DNA of 64,000 nucleotides from Ideonella alba (GCF_018069875.1 NZ_JAGQDF010000012.1:1-64000), one strand, 5' to 3'. Counted from the stretch's first letter, positions 53,272 to 62,552 are shown. Notes: generated from the letters alone by a model not told the origin. Numbers and translations are program-made.

Positions 53272-54291
53272 ATGAGCTCGGCCCGCGTCGGCTGCCTGCT
53301 GCTGCCGGGCTTCTCGCTGGGCACGCTGGCGGGCGTGATCGATCCGCTGGCGCAGGCGGCGGCGCTGCAGCCGGGCCGCATGCCCGAGCCGGTGATGCTC
53401 TCGCTGGATGGCCGGCCGGTGCGCGCCGGCGCGGGCGCGTGGGTGGTCTGCACCGAGCTGCGTGCCGCGCCGCCGCTGCAGCTGGCCATGGTGGTGAGCG
53501 ACCTGCCCTGGCACGAACAGGATCCCCTGGGCCCGGCGGTGCTGCTGTGGCTGCGCGAGCAGGCCGCGGCCGGTGCCTGCCTGGGCGGCGTGGGCACCGG
53601 TGCCGCCTGGCTGGCCGAGGCCGGTCTGCTGCAGGGCCACCGCGCCACGCTGCACTGGCCGCACCTGGCGGCGCTGGCCGAGCGCCACCCGGGGGTGGTG
53701 CTGTCGCAGCAGCGCTTCGAGATTGACCGCCAGCGCCTGAGCAGCGCCGGTGGCGAGGCCGCCCGCGACCTGATGATCGCCTGGCTGGGTCACCACCATG
53801 GCGATCGGCTGGCGCAGGAGCTGGCCGCGCACGCCGGCCTGCCTGGTCCGCGCCCGGCGGACGAGCGCCAGCGCGTGCCCGGCAGCGGCCGCGGCGGCGC
53901 CGGCTCGGCCAAGCTGGCCGAGGCGCTGGCGCTGATGGAGGCCAACCTGTCCGAGCCGCTGCCCACCGAAGACATCGCGCGCCTGGTGGGCGTGTCGCGC
54001 CGCCACCTTGAGCGGCTGTTCCGCCAGCACCTGGACGCGCTGCCCTCGCGCTGGTACCTGGGGCTGCGCCTGGAGCGCGCCCAGGCCCTGCTGCGCCAGA
54101 CGCCGCAGTCGATCCTGCAGATCGGCCTGGCCTGCGGCTTTGCCAGCGGGCCGCATTTCTCCAACGCCTACCGCGCCCACTTCGGCCGCACGCCGCGCGA
54201 TGAGCGCGGCCTGCGCGCCCAGGCCTGGCGCGACGCCGCTGCCACCGAGCCCGCGCCCGGCAACGCGGCCCGCGACGAGCGCAGCGCCTGA
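53272..54291 (+). CDS. argR: ArgR-type AraC-family regulator with DJ-1/PfpI-like domain
   Basis: A 339-residue GlxA-like regulator: a DJ-1/PfpI-like sensor half (about 5-195, VGCLLLPGFSLGTLAGVIDPL, GACLGGVGTGAAWLAEAG) and a C-terminal AraC HTH (LPTEDIARLVGVSRRHLERLFRQHL and FASGPHFSNAYRAHFGRTP). This matches Pseudomonas ArgR in architecture and in position at the end of the aot operon before the aru genes. It is unrelated to hexameric E. coli ArgR. Likely activates its own operon through the repeats upstream of cphE, sensing arginine. Confidence 0.85.
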   Translation: MSSARVGCLLLPGFSLGTLAGVIDPLAQAAALQPGRMPEPVMLSLDGRPVRAGAGAWVVCTELRAAPPLQLAMVVSDLPWHEQDPLGPAVLLWLREQAAAGACLGGVGTGAAWLAEAGLLQGHRATLHWPHLAALAERHPGVVLSQQRFEIDRQRLSSAGGEAARDLMIAWLGHHHGDRLAQELAAHAGLPGPRPADERQRVPGSGRGGAGSAKLAEALALMEANLSEPLPTEDIARLVGVSRRHLERLFRQHLDALPSRWYLGLRLERAQALLRQTPQSILQIGLACGFASGPHFSNAYRAHFGRTPRDERGLRAQAWRDAAATEPAPGNAARDERSA

Positions 54292-54293
54292 GC

Positions 54294-55346
54294 ATGGCCG
54301 ACGCCCCGCGCTACTTGCTGCGGCCGGCCGCCCTGGCCGACCTGCCGGGCCTGGAGCGCCTGGCCGGTGCCAGCGCGATCGGCATCAGCTCGCTGCCGGC
54401 CGACCGCGAGGCCCTGCGCGAGCGCATCGTCCGTTCGCAGCGCAGCTTCGCCGATGGCGACGAGCCGGATGCCCACTACCTCTTCGTGCTGGAAGACCGT
54501 CAGCAGGCCGGGGCGCTGGTGGGCACCGGCGGCATCGCGGCGCGTGCGGGGGCTGGCGATCGCTTCTACAGCTACCGCAATGAATTCACGGTGCACGCCA
54601 GCCCGGCGCTGGGGGTGCGCAACCGCATCCACACGCTGCACCTGTGCCACGACCTGACCGGCGCCACGGTGCTCACCGGCTTTCACATCGATCCGGCCCA
54701 CGAGGACGGCCCCGGCGCCCAGCTGCTGTCGCGCGGGCGCTTGCTGTTCATCGCCAGCTTCCCCGAGCGCTTCACCGACCGCATCGTCTCGGAGCACCCG
54801 GGCCTGGCCGACGAGTCGGGCGCCTGCCCGTTCTGGGACGCGGTGGGCCGGCGCTTCTTCCACCTCGACTACCCGGCCGCCGAGCGCCTGGCCAGCGGCC
54901 AGGGCCGCGCCTTCCTGGCCGAGCTGCTGCCGCAGTCGCCGATCTACGTGCCGCTGCTGGACGAGGCCACGCAGTGGGCGCTGGGCCAGCTCCACCCGGT
55001 GGCCGAGCGGCCCTTCTCGATCCTGCTGGACGAGGGCTTTGACGCCGACACCTGGCTCAACGTCTTCGACGGCGGCCCGACGATGGAGGCCCGGCTGCCG
55101 ATGCTCAAGACCGCGCGCCGTCTGCGCAGCGTGGGCGTGCTGCCGCCCGCCCCGCGCGCTGCGCGCGGCGGCCACGCCACGCACCTGGCCGCCGGTCGGC
55201 GGCTGCAGCACTGGCGCGCCACGCTGCTGGCGCTGGACGCCACCGCGCCCGCGGTGGCGCTGCGCGACGACGAAGCCGCCTTGCTGGGCCTGGCCGTGGG
55301 CGACAGCCTCTGCGTGGCCGCGCTGGACGGCCCGGACGGCACCTGA
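54294..55346 (+). CDS. aruF: Arginine N-succinyltransferase subunit alpha
   Basis: A 350-residue AstA-family enzyme that transfers succinyl from succinyl-CoA to arginine, first step of the AST pathway. Motifs include YLLRPAALADLPGLERLAG, RNRIHTLHLCHDLTGATVL, LLSRGRLLFIASFPERFTDRIVSE, FWDAVGRRFFHLDY and IYVPLLDEATQWALGQLH. It is 2 bp from the regulator and 2 bp from the second subunit. Two AstA-type genes in a row is the aruFG arrangement of pseudomonads. Confidence 0.9.
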   Translation: MADAPRYLLRPAALADLPGLERLAGASAIGISSLPADREALRERIVRSQRSFADGDEPDAHYLFVLEDRQQAGALVGTGGIAARAGAGDRFYSYRNEFTVHASPALGVRNRIHTLHLCHDLTGATVLTGFHIDPAHEDGPGAQLLSRGRLLFIASFPERFTDRIVSEHPGLADESGACPFWDAVGRRFFHLDYPAAERLASGQGRAFLAELLPQSPIYVPLLDEATQWALGQLHPVAERPFSILLDEGFDADTWLNVFDGGPTMEARLPMLKTARRLRSVGVLPPAPRAARGGHATHLAAGRRLQHWRATLLALDATAPAVALRDDEAALLGLAVGDSLCVAALDGPDGT

Positions 55347-55348
55347 CG

Positions 55349-56098
55349 ATGCGCTGGACCGTCCGCCCCGTGCAAGCGGCCGACCTGTCGGCGCTGCGCC
55401 CCTGGCTGCCCGCCCAGGCCGACACCATGCTGCCGCGCCCGGACGCCGCCGCCGCCTGGCTGCTGGCCGAAGGCGCCCAGGGCCCGGCCGCCTGTCTGCG
55501 CGTGCGCGGCCCGATCGGCCTGCAGCGGCCGCGCCACTGGTACCACGTGGGCTGTGTGGTGCATGCGGCGCCCGAGCTGTCGCTGTTCCACCGCCAGCAC
55601 ACCCTGCTGCTGGGCAACGACCACACCGGCGCCAGCGAGCTGGCCGAGCGCGCGCATGCGCCGGGCCTGGACGCGGCCGCCCAGGCCTCGGCCTGGCGCG
55701 CCCTGCTGGACGCCGCCCGCGAGCACCTGCAGGCCACCCGCGCGCTGCAGGGCGGCAGGGTGATCGCCGAACTGCCCGGCCTGCGCGACGCCCAGGGCCG
55801 CTCGCCGTTCTGGCAAGGCCTGGGCCGCCATTTCCACGCTGGCGACCCCGACGCCGTGCTGCAGCGCCTGGGTCTGGACGGCCGAGCCCAGCTGGCCGCC
55901 CTGATGCCGCGGCAGGTGGTCTATGCCTCCTTCCTGAGCCCCGCCGCGCAGGCGGCCATGGCCCAGGCCGCGCCCGCGGCCCGCGTGTGGATGGACACGC
56001 TGGCCGACGCGGGCTTCCGCTACAGCCACCACATCGACATCGTCGACGGCGGCCCGGTCTTCGAAACCCACCTGGACAGCTGGTGCGCCCGGCGCTGA
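55349..56098 (+). CDS. aruG: Arginine N-succinyltransferase second subunit (shortened)
   Basis: A 249-residue AstA paralogue with the same opening (WTVRPVQAADLSALRPWL) and FWQGLGRHFHAGDPDAV, QVVYASFLSPAAQAAM and FRYSHHIDIVDGGPVFET. It is about 100 residues shorter than its neighbour and most AruG proteins. The region corresponding to RIHTLHLCHD through LLFIASFPERF is more divergent, and the C-terminal extension after DGGP is missing. It may work only as a structural partner of AruF. Confidence 0.85.
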   Translation: MRWTVRPVQAADLSALRPWLPAQADTMLPRPDAAAAWLLAEGAQGPAACLRVRGPIGLQRPRHWYHVGCVVHAAPELSLFHRQHTLLLGNDHTGASELAERAHAPGLDAAAQASAWRALLDAAREHLQATRALQGGRVIAELPGLRDAQGRSPFWQGLGRHFHAGDPDAVLQRLGLDGRAQLAALMPRQVVYASFLSPAAQAAMAQAAPAARVWMDTLADAGFRYSHHIDIVDGGPVFETHLDSWCARR

Positions 56099-56103
56099 AG
56101 AGC

Positions 56104-56547
56104 ATGGACGACTGGGACCTGCCCCGCCCCTTCCTGCTGCGCGTGGCGCCTGAGCCCGGCGACATCGACGGCCTGGACCACACCAACAACGCCGTCTACC
56201 TGCGCTGGTGCGAGCAGGCCGGCTGGGCCCACTCCGAGGCCCTGGGCCTGTCGATCGCCGATTACCGCCGCCTGGACCGCGCCATGGCCATTCACCGCGG
56301 CGAGTACGACTACCTGCTGCCCACCCAGCTGGGCGACGCGCTGGAACTGGCCACCTGGCTGCTGTCCGGCGACGGCCGCCTGCGCATGGAGCGCCGCTTC
56401 CAGCTGCGCCGCCTGCGCGACGGCGCCACCGTCCTGCGCGGCCGCTGGCAACTGGTCTGCATCGAAATCAGCAGCGGCCAGGCGCGCCGCATGCCACCGG
56501 AGTTCTGCGCGGTGTATCTGCCCGCGGCAGTGACCGCCTCGGGCTGA
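56104..56547 (+). CDS. Hot-dog fold acyl-CoA thioesterase
   Basis: A 147-residue 4HBT-like thioesterase with the signature DIDGLDHTNNAVYLRWCEQAGWAHSEALG containing the catalytic Asp-His-x-Asn-Asn region. It probably hydrolyses a short acyl-CoA, and next to the succinyltransferase genes a succinyl-CoA-related role is conceivable but unproven. Last gene of the operon; an inverted-repeat element begins 3 bp after its stop. Confidence 0.85.
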   Translation: MDDWDLPRPFLLRVAPEPGDIDGLDHTNNAVYLRWCEQAGWAHSEALGLSIADYRRLDRAMAIHRGEYDYLLPTQLGDALELATWLLSGDGRLRMERRFQLRRLRDGATVLRGRWQLVCIEISSGQARRMPPEFCAVYLPAAVTASG

Positions 56548-56549
56548 AG

Positions 56550-56807
56550 TCTGGTTTCTGCCCACAGCGGCCGTAGGCCGCTGTGGGCCAAGGCCCCGAA
56601 CGTTGGGCTCCCCCGAGCCCCCCTCCAAGAGGGTGGCTCCAGTCAGAACCACAAAAGGTGGTGCGCCAAGCGTGCCAGTGCCACGCCGGCCGGCAGGCCG
56701 GCCCGAAGCTCATGCTGGAGCCCCCTTCTTGGAGGGGGGCTGGGGGGAGCTCAACGGAATAGGGCTCTGCCCACAGCGGCCTGCGGCCGCTGTGGGCAGG
56801 AACCAGA
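56550..56807. repeat. 258-bp imperfect inverted-repeat element (MITE/REP-like)
   Basis: Two 93-bp arms (56550-56642 and 56715-56807) are inverted copies of each other, identical at roughly four of five positions by eye, around a 72-bp centre. Each arm itself contains a 13-bp hairpin, GCCCACAGCGGCC with GGCCGCTGTGGGC (56560-56588 and 56769-56797), and a C-rich block near CCCCCCTCCAAGA. There is no coding capacity and no clear target-site duplication. It may be a non-autonomous mobile element, or two REP units in opposite orientation. It separates the arginine operon from ompW and could also stop transcription. Confidence 0.75.
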
Positions 56808-56834
56808 ACAAAAAAAAGGCGACCGACTGGTCGC
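56808..56834 (-). terminator. Rho-independent terminator of ompW
   Basis: A 7-bp perfect stem GGCGACC/GGTCGCC with a 4-nt loop is followed on the minus strand by seven T, 63 bp beyond the ompW stop. It adjoins the inverted-repeat element. Confidence 0.88.
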
Positions 56835-56896
56835 CTGATTCCCAACGGGCGCGCCGGCTTGTGGCCGGTGCGCCGGTGTGCTTCTTGGAGCCTGGA

Positions 56897-57544
56897 TCAG
56901 AAACGCATGCCCACGCCAACGCTGACCAGCAGCGGGTCGACCTTGAAGGTACCGACCTTGGTGCCGGCCGACAGGACGTCGGTCTTGATCTGGACCTTCT
57001 TGACGTCCACGTTCAGCAGCCAGCCGCCGCCCAGCGCGTAGTCGGCGCCGACCTGGGCCGCCAGACCGTAGCTGTTGCGCTTGAGGTTCAGGCTCAGCGC
57101 CGCGACGGCCGGATCCCACTTCACGTCGGAGATGTTGGTGTAGTTCACGCCGGCACCGACGTAGGGACGCAGCGCGCCCAGGTCGGTGAAGTGGTACTGG
57201 GCGGTCAGGGTCGGCGGCAGGTGCTTGAAGCTGCCGATCTTGCCCACGCCGCTGAGCGACAGGTCCTGGCTCTGCGGGTAGGTCAGGATCAGCTCGGCCG
57301 CGATGTTCGGCGTGAAGAAGTAGCTGATGTCCAGCTCGGGCAGCCACTTGTTGTTGATCGACGCCACGGTGCCCGGGGCGACGACGGCGGCCAGCGTGCC
57401 CTTGAGCACGCTGTCATTGGTGTTGGCCGAATCCAGATGCGTCGCGCGCACGCGGACGATCCAGTTGCCGCTGTCCTGGGCGGCGGCGAATTGCGGGGCG
57501 GCCAGAGCGGCCAGGGTGGCGACAGCGATCAGCGACTTGCGCAT
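56897..57544 (-). CDS. ompW: OmpW family outer-membrane protein
   Basis: A 215-residue eight-stranded barrel: signal peptide to about residue 22 (PQFAAAQ), NWIVRVRATHLDSA at the start, PNIAAELILTYPQSQDLSL, the OmpW core LPPTLTAQYHF, LRPYVGAGVNYT, and a C-terminal GVGMRF ending in Phe as needed for BAM recognition. OmpW barrels pass small hydrophobic compounds. The ATG at 57544 follows AAGGAG. It is divergent from the secreted pair. Confidence 0.92.
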   Translation of the reverse strand: MRKSLIAVATLAALAAPQFAAAQDSGNWIVRVRATHLDSANTNDSVLKGTLAAVVAPGTVASINNKWLPELDISYFFTPNIAAELILTYPQSQDLSLSGVGKIGSFKHLPPTLTAQYHFTDLGALRPYVGAGVNYTNISDVKWDPAVAALSLNLKRNSYGLAAQVGADYALGGGWLLNVDVKKVQIKTDVLSAGTKVGTFKVDPLLVSVGVGMRF

Positions 57545-57864
57545 GGAGGAACTCCTTCTTCGTTGCATTGACTTGAAAACAACCGGACCGCGCTGGTGCG
57601 GCGGATGGGGTCATTGCAACGTCTGGTGACCAGGTCGAGTTTGCTGTCGCGCAAACTGCCGGCCGCGGTCCCGGCCAGCCCGGGCGGCCACCTGACCTTG
57701 GTCAAACTCGCGCCGCGAGGCTGATGCGTTCGCGCAACAGTGCCCGGCGACCGCTCCCCCCATGCTCGAAGTCCGCGCGGCCATGGTGCGGCGCGGCCGT
57801 TCTCGCTAAGCTCGCTCGCCAGGCCAGCCGTCCGGCGGGCCTGGAGCAACAGGAGTTGTCTGTG
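57545..57864. other. 320-bp divergent intergenic region
   Basis: It holds the promoters of ompW (minus) and of the secreted pair (plus). The only patterned element I see is CTGAC-CTTG-GTCAA at 57692-57705, a poor match to the FNR/Anr inverted repeat TTGAT-N4-ATCAA; E. coli ompW responds to FNR, but the match is too weak to call. No small gene is convincing. Confidence 0.4.
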
Positions 57865-58473
57865 ATGTCGATGGACCTCGCCCCCCGCCTGGCAGCCGCC
57901 GCTGCCGCCGCCGTCCTGCTCGGCCAGACGCCGCTGGCCTCGGCCTGTACCGTGCAGCGCCTGCACCTGATGACGCCCTCGGTGAGCGAGCCGGCGCAGG
58001 TCGGCATGGTGGGCCACGTCGACAACGGCACCAAGACGGATGGGGGCAGCTACCGGGCCGAGCTGGTCGTGACCCAGGCCCTGGTGGACGACATCGCCGC
58101 CAGCATTGCCGGCGGCTGCAGCCAGTGGATCCACCATGCCGGGGGCGGCAACATCGTCCTGATGGGCATCGCCAGCGGCAGCTACTCGGCCAAGAACCAG
58201 TTGCAGTGGATTCCAGCCAGCACCGGCCTGAAGCAGAAGATGCACACCTGGCGCGACAGCGCGGCGGGTGACACCGGGGGCTTCGTCACCCACCCGCACG
58301 ACGCCGAACTGAAGAAGAAGCAGATGCGCGCCCTGGTGGCGGGCGATGTGCTGCGCCTGACCGGCAAGGCCCAGGCCAGCGGCACCATCATCGATGGCTG
58401 GGTGGCCGACCAGGTGCAGTCGCTCTACAACTGGGCGGGCACCACGCCCTACATCGAGGTGTGGATTCCCTGA
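57865..58473 (+). CDS. Secreted protein of unknown function, first of a tandem paralogous pair
   Basis: A 202-residue exported protein: signal peptide ending near LASAC (about residue 27), then RAELVVTQALVDDIAASIAGGCSQWI, GNIVLMGIASGSYSAKNQLQWIPASTG, GDTGGFV and KKKQMRALVAGDVLRLTG. No family was recognised. AGGAG lies 9 nt before the ATG. The next gene is a clear paralogue. The signal peptides end in Ser-Ala-Cys, so lipidation is possible but the box is weak. Confidence 0.72.
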   Translation: MSMDLAPRLAAAAAAAVLLGQTPLASACTVQRLHLMTPSVSEPAQVGMVGHVDNGTKTDGGSYRAELVVTQALVDDIAASIAGGCSQWIHHAGGGNIVLMGIASGSYSAKNQLQWIPASTGLKQKMHTWRDSAAGDTGGFVTHPHDAELKKKQMRALVAGDVLRLTGKAQASGTIIDGWVADQVQSLYNWAGTTPYIEVWIP

Positions 58474-58526
58474 GGGCTGACGGACGCCGGCGTTCTCTGT
58501 TGTTTAACGATGAATGGAGGCTCTTG

Positions 58527-59174
58527 ATGCATGCGGATCCAATACGGTCTGGGCACCGTTGTTCGTGGCCCCCGGCCCGCCAGGTGGCTGCGGCGGTCAT
58601 CGTGGGCCTGGCGTGCAGCGCCGCGAGCGCCTGCACCCGGTCCCGCACCCACTGGATGGAACTCAAGGTCAAGGATCTCGCCTTGTTGCGGATGGCTGGT
58701 GATGTCGACGGTGGTACATCACGCTCACTGGCGGCAGACTTTCGCGCCGAGTCGGTGATGGTGGCCGGTTCGCAACTGTGGGCCGACCTCCGAGCCAGTT
58801 TGGCGGGTGGTTGCGAACAGTGGATCGATCGTGGGGCGCCCCATGGCCGCATCGTGCTGACCGGCGCCGCTGATGGCCGCTACACCGCGCGGTCCAGCGT
58901 GGTGCTCATTCCAGCCGCCACTGGCGACAAGGTGAAGTTGACCAGCGGCTGGGAAGAACAGGCGATCGGCGACACCGGTGGCAACGTGTACTACCAGGAC
59001 ATCGTGCCACTCAAGAAGAAACCGATGAGGAGCCTCGCCGAGGGCGACCGTATCCGCATCACGACCAACATCACCCTGGAAGGCGTGATGATCGGCAACA
59101 CAGCCGCTGACCAGCTTGAGGTGTTTTTCGAACCCGAATTCCCCTTCGTCACTCTGAGGATGACGCTGCCCTGA
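58527..59174 (+). CDS. Secreted protein of unknown function, second of a tandem paralogous pair
   Basis: A 215-residue exported protein with the same layout as its upstream neighbour: ASAC at the signal end, AGSQLWADLRASLAGGCEQWI, GRIVLTGAADGRYTARSSVV, IPAATGDKV, GDTGGNVYY, LKKKPMRSLAEGDRIRIT. Shared blocks in the same order show tandem duplication. Its codon use looks less GC-extreme than its neighbour. The ATG at 58527 follows GGAGG by 6 nt. It converges with metF, whose stop is 9 bp away. Confidence 0.72.
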   Translation: MHADPIRSGHRCSWPPARQVAAAVIVGLACSAASACTRSRTHWMELKVKDLALLRMAGDVDGGTSRSLAADFRAESVMVAGSQLWADLRASLAGGCEQWIDRGAPHGRIVLTGAADGRYTARSSVVLIPAATGDKVKLTSGWEEQAIGDTGGNVYYQDIVPLKKKPMRSLAEGDRIRITTNITLEGVMIGNTAADQLEVFFEPEFPFVTLRMTLP

Positions 59175-59183
59175 GCCGAAAGC

Positions 59184-60020
59184 TCAGGCCAGACCGAGCC
59201 GGCGGCAGATCTCCAGCACGGTGGCCGACTGGTTCATCGTATAGAAGTGCAGCCCGGGCACGCCCTGGGCGCGCAGGCGTTCGCACAGCGCGGTCACCAC
59301 ATCCAGGCCGAAGGCCTTGATGCTGGCGCTGTCGTCGCCAAAACTCTGCAGGCGCAGGCGCACCCAGCGCGGCACATCGGCGCCGCAGTTGTCGGCGAAG
59401 CGCAGGATGCCGCTGGCGTTGGTGATCGGCATGATGCCGGGCACCACCGGGATGTCGGCGCCCAGCGCGCGGGTCTCGTCGACGAAGCGGAAGTAGGCGT
59501 CGGCATTGAAGAAGAACTGCGTCACCGCGCCGCTGGCGCCGGCCTTCACCTTGGCGGCGTAGGCCTGCAGGTCGGCCTGCGGGCTCCTGGCCTGCGGGTG
59601 GGTCTCGGGGTAGGCGGCCACCTCGATATGGAAGTGGTCGCCGGTCTCGGCGCGGATGAAGGCCACCAGGTCGCTGGCATAGCGGAACTCGCCAAAGCCG
59701 CCATAGCCGCTTGGGAGGTCGCCGCGCAAGGCGACGATGCGCTTCAGGCCCATGCCCTGGAACAGCGCCAGCTTCTCGCGCACCGAGTCGCGCGTGGCAC
59801 CAATGCAGGTGAAATGCGAGGCGCCCTGGCGCCCCTCATCCAGGATGGCCTGCACCGCCTGCAGCGTGCCGTCCTGGGTGCTGCCACCGGCGCCATAGGT
59901 CACCGAGCAGAACAGCGGGTCCAGCGCATAGAGCTGCTGGCGCACGGCGGCCAGCTTGGTCACGCCCTCGGGCGTCTTGGGCGGGAAGAATTCCAGGCTG
60001 ATCGGGAAGTCGGGGTTCAT
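59184..60020 (-). CDS. metF: Methylenetetrahydrofolate reductase
   Basis: A 278-residue FAD enzyme reducing 5,10-methylene- to 5-methyl-tetrahydrofolate for methionine synthesis. Motifs: SLEFFPPKTPEG (with the catalytic Glu), SVTYGAGGSTQDGT, IVALRGDLPSG, GASGAVTQFFFNADAYFRFVD and GLHFYTMNQS. The start at 60020 begins at the family position. It is the third gene of the ahcY-tlyA-metF unit and 20 bp from tlyA. Confidence 0.94.
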   Translation of the reverse strand: MNPDFPISLEFFPPKTPEGVTKLAAVRQQLYALDPLFCSVTYGAGGSTQDGTLQAVQAILDEGRQGASHFTCIGATRDSVREKLALFQGMGLKRIVALRGDLPSGYGGFGEFRYASDLVAFIRAETGDHFHIEVAAYPETHPQARSPQADLQAYAAKVKAGASGAVTQFFFNADAYFRFVDETRALGADIPVVPGIMPITNASGILRFADNCGADVPRWVRLRLQSFGDDSASIKAFGLDVVTALCERLRAQGVPGLHFYTMNQSATVLEICRRLGLA

Positions 60021-60039
60021 CGTGTCTGTGCTCCAGGGT

Positions 60040-60795
60040 TCAGGCACGTTGCGCCTGAACGAAAAACTCGCGGTTGCCGTCGCCGCCGGTGACCGGGCTG
60101 TCCAGCCAGGCGCGCACCACCAGGCCGCACTTGCCGCAGGCCTTGCGCAGGCGCCGCTCGACGTGCGGGTAGGACGCGGCGTCCTTCACCAGGCCCTTCT
60201 TGTTGATCTCGGCCGGCTGCAGCTCGAACTGCGGCTTGACCAGCATCAGCAAGGTGCCGCCCGGCGCCAGCAGCGGCGCCAGGGCCGGCAGCACCAGGGT
60301 CAGCGAGATGAAGGACAGGTCGCCGGTGATCAGATCGAACCCCGACGCCGGCGCCTGCGGCCCCAGGTCGGCCAGGCTCAGGTGGCGCGCATTGACGCCC
60401 TCGACAGCGTGCACGCGCTCGTCAGCGGCCAGGCGCGGGTGCAGCTGGCCGTGGCCGACGTCCACGCCAAACACCTGTGCGCAGCCGGCGGCCAGCAGCA
60501 CGTCGGTGAAGCCGCCGGTGCTCTGCCCCACGTCCAGCGCCACCGCGCCGGCCAGGTCCAGGGCGGTGATGCGCAGCGCGCCCTCCAGCTTGAGCCCGCC
60601 GCGCGACACCCAGCGCAGCTCGGCGTGGTCGGTCACCTCGATCTGGCAGCCGTCGGGCAGGTCTTCACCCGCCTTGGTCGGCACCTGCCAGCCCTTGGGA
60701 CCCAGCCAGCGCACCGCGCCGGTCTCGATCAGCCGCTGCGCAGCCGACCGGCTCGGGGCCAGTCCCATTTGAACGATCAGCTGATCAGCGCGCAT
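60040..60795 (-). CDS. tlyA: TlyA-family rRNA methyltransferase / hemolysin-like protein
   Basis: A 251-residue protein with an N-terminal S4 RNA-binding domain (about 1-60, MRADQLIVQMGLAPSRSAAQRLI) and an FtsJ-type methyltransferase domain (ALDVGQSTGGFTDVLLAAG, FDLITGDLSFISLTLVLPAL, LLMLVKPQFEL). TlyA proteins 2'-O-methylate rRNA in some bacteria. Its presence between ahcY and metF is common in betaproteobacteria. Confidence 0.92.
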   Translation of the reverse strand: MRADQLIVQMGLAPSRSAAQRLIETGAVRWLGPKGWQVPTKAGEDLPDGCQIEVTDHAELRWVSRGGLKLEGALRITALDLAGAVALDVGQSTGGFTDVLLAAGCAQVFGVDVGHGQLHPRLAADERVHAVEGVNARHLSLADLGPQAPASGFDLITGDLSFISLTLVLPALAPLLAPGGTLLMLVKPQFELQPAEINKKGLVKDAASYPHVERRLRKACGKCGLVVRAWLDSPVTGGDGNREFFVQAQRA

Positions 60796-60859
60796 GACGG
60801 TGAAGGAAGAAGCCCGGGTGGGTAGGACGCTCGCGTCGAGGCGGCGGCCGGCCGACCGC

Positions 60860-60923
60860 CGGGCCGCCCCAAGGTCGGCCGCGCCCCCCTCGGGGGGCAG
60901 CGAGCGCAGCGAGCGTGGGGGCC
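60860..60923. repeat. GC-rich REP-like element between ahcY and tlyA
   Basis: It contains the hairpin GCCCCCC-TC-GGGGGGC (60883-60898), the direct repeat AGCGAGCGC/AGCGAGCG and flanking GGCC blocks. Similar elements are scattered in genomes of the Rubrivivax-Leptothrix group, from memory. It abuts the ahcY stop and may attenuate transcription into tlyA. The rest of the 129-bp gap shows nothing else. Confidence 0.5.
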
Positions 60924-60924
60924 C

Positions 60925-62358
<1,434 letters not shown>

Positions 62359-62465
62359 GGGTGCGGTCCTTCGGTTCGGCGTGGAACGAGAACCCGCCGC
62401 GCGAAAGACACCACCAGGGGAAGGGAGACACCCCACTCACCCACGGTCGGCCAGACGCGATGCGG

Positions 62466-62546
62466 GTGAGCGCCGTTGCAATGTGAAGATTCCGAGCCTG
62501 GGGTCTGCCATCTCATGGCGGCTGACCTTGCAACGCTCCTCGGAAT
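62466..62546 (-). ncRNA. SAH riboswitch upstream of ahcY
   Basis: On the minus strand a perfect 8-bp P1 stem (ATTCCGAG at 62539-62546 with CTCGGAAT at 62489-62496) encloses GAGCG-TTGCAA and a hairpin GCCAT-GAG-ATGGC. A 3' segment with TTGCAA (62476-62481) and GCGCTC (62468-62473) can pair back to GAGCG/TTGCAA in a pseudoknot. Sequence and layout match the SAH riboswitch class, which turns on ahcY when S-adenosylhomocysteine accumulates. About 107 nt separate it from the ahcY ATG. Confidence 0.93.
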
Positions 62547-62552
62547 CCCGTG

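Noticed and set aside
44820-56547. Cyanophycin synthetase (cphA) in the cluster
   Set aside because: No ATP-grasp/Mur-ligase-type protein is encoded in the window; only degradation and uptake genes are present.
57692-57705. FNR/Anr binding site upstream of ompW
   Set aside because: CTGAC-N4-GTCAA matches the inverted-repeat consensus at too few positions and lies about 150 bp from the start codon.
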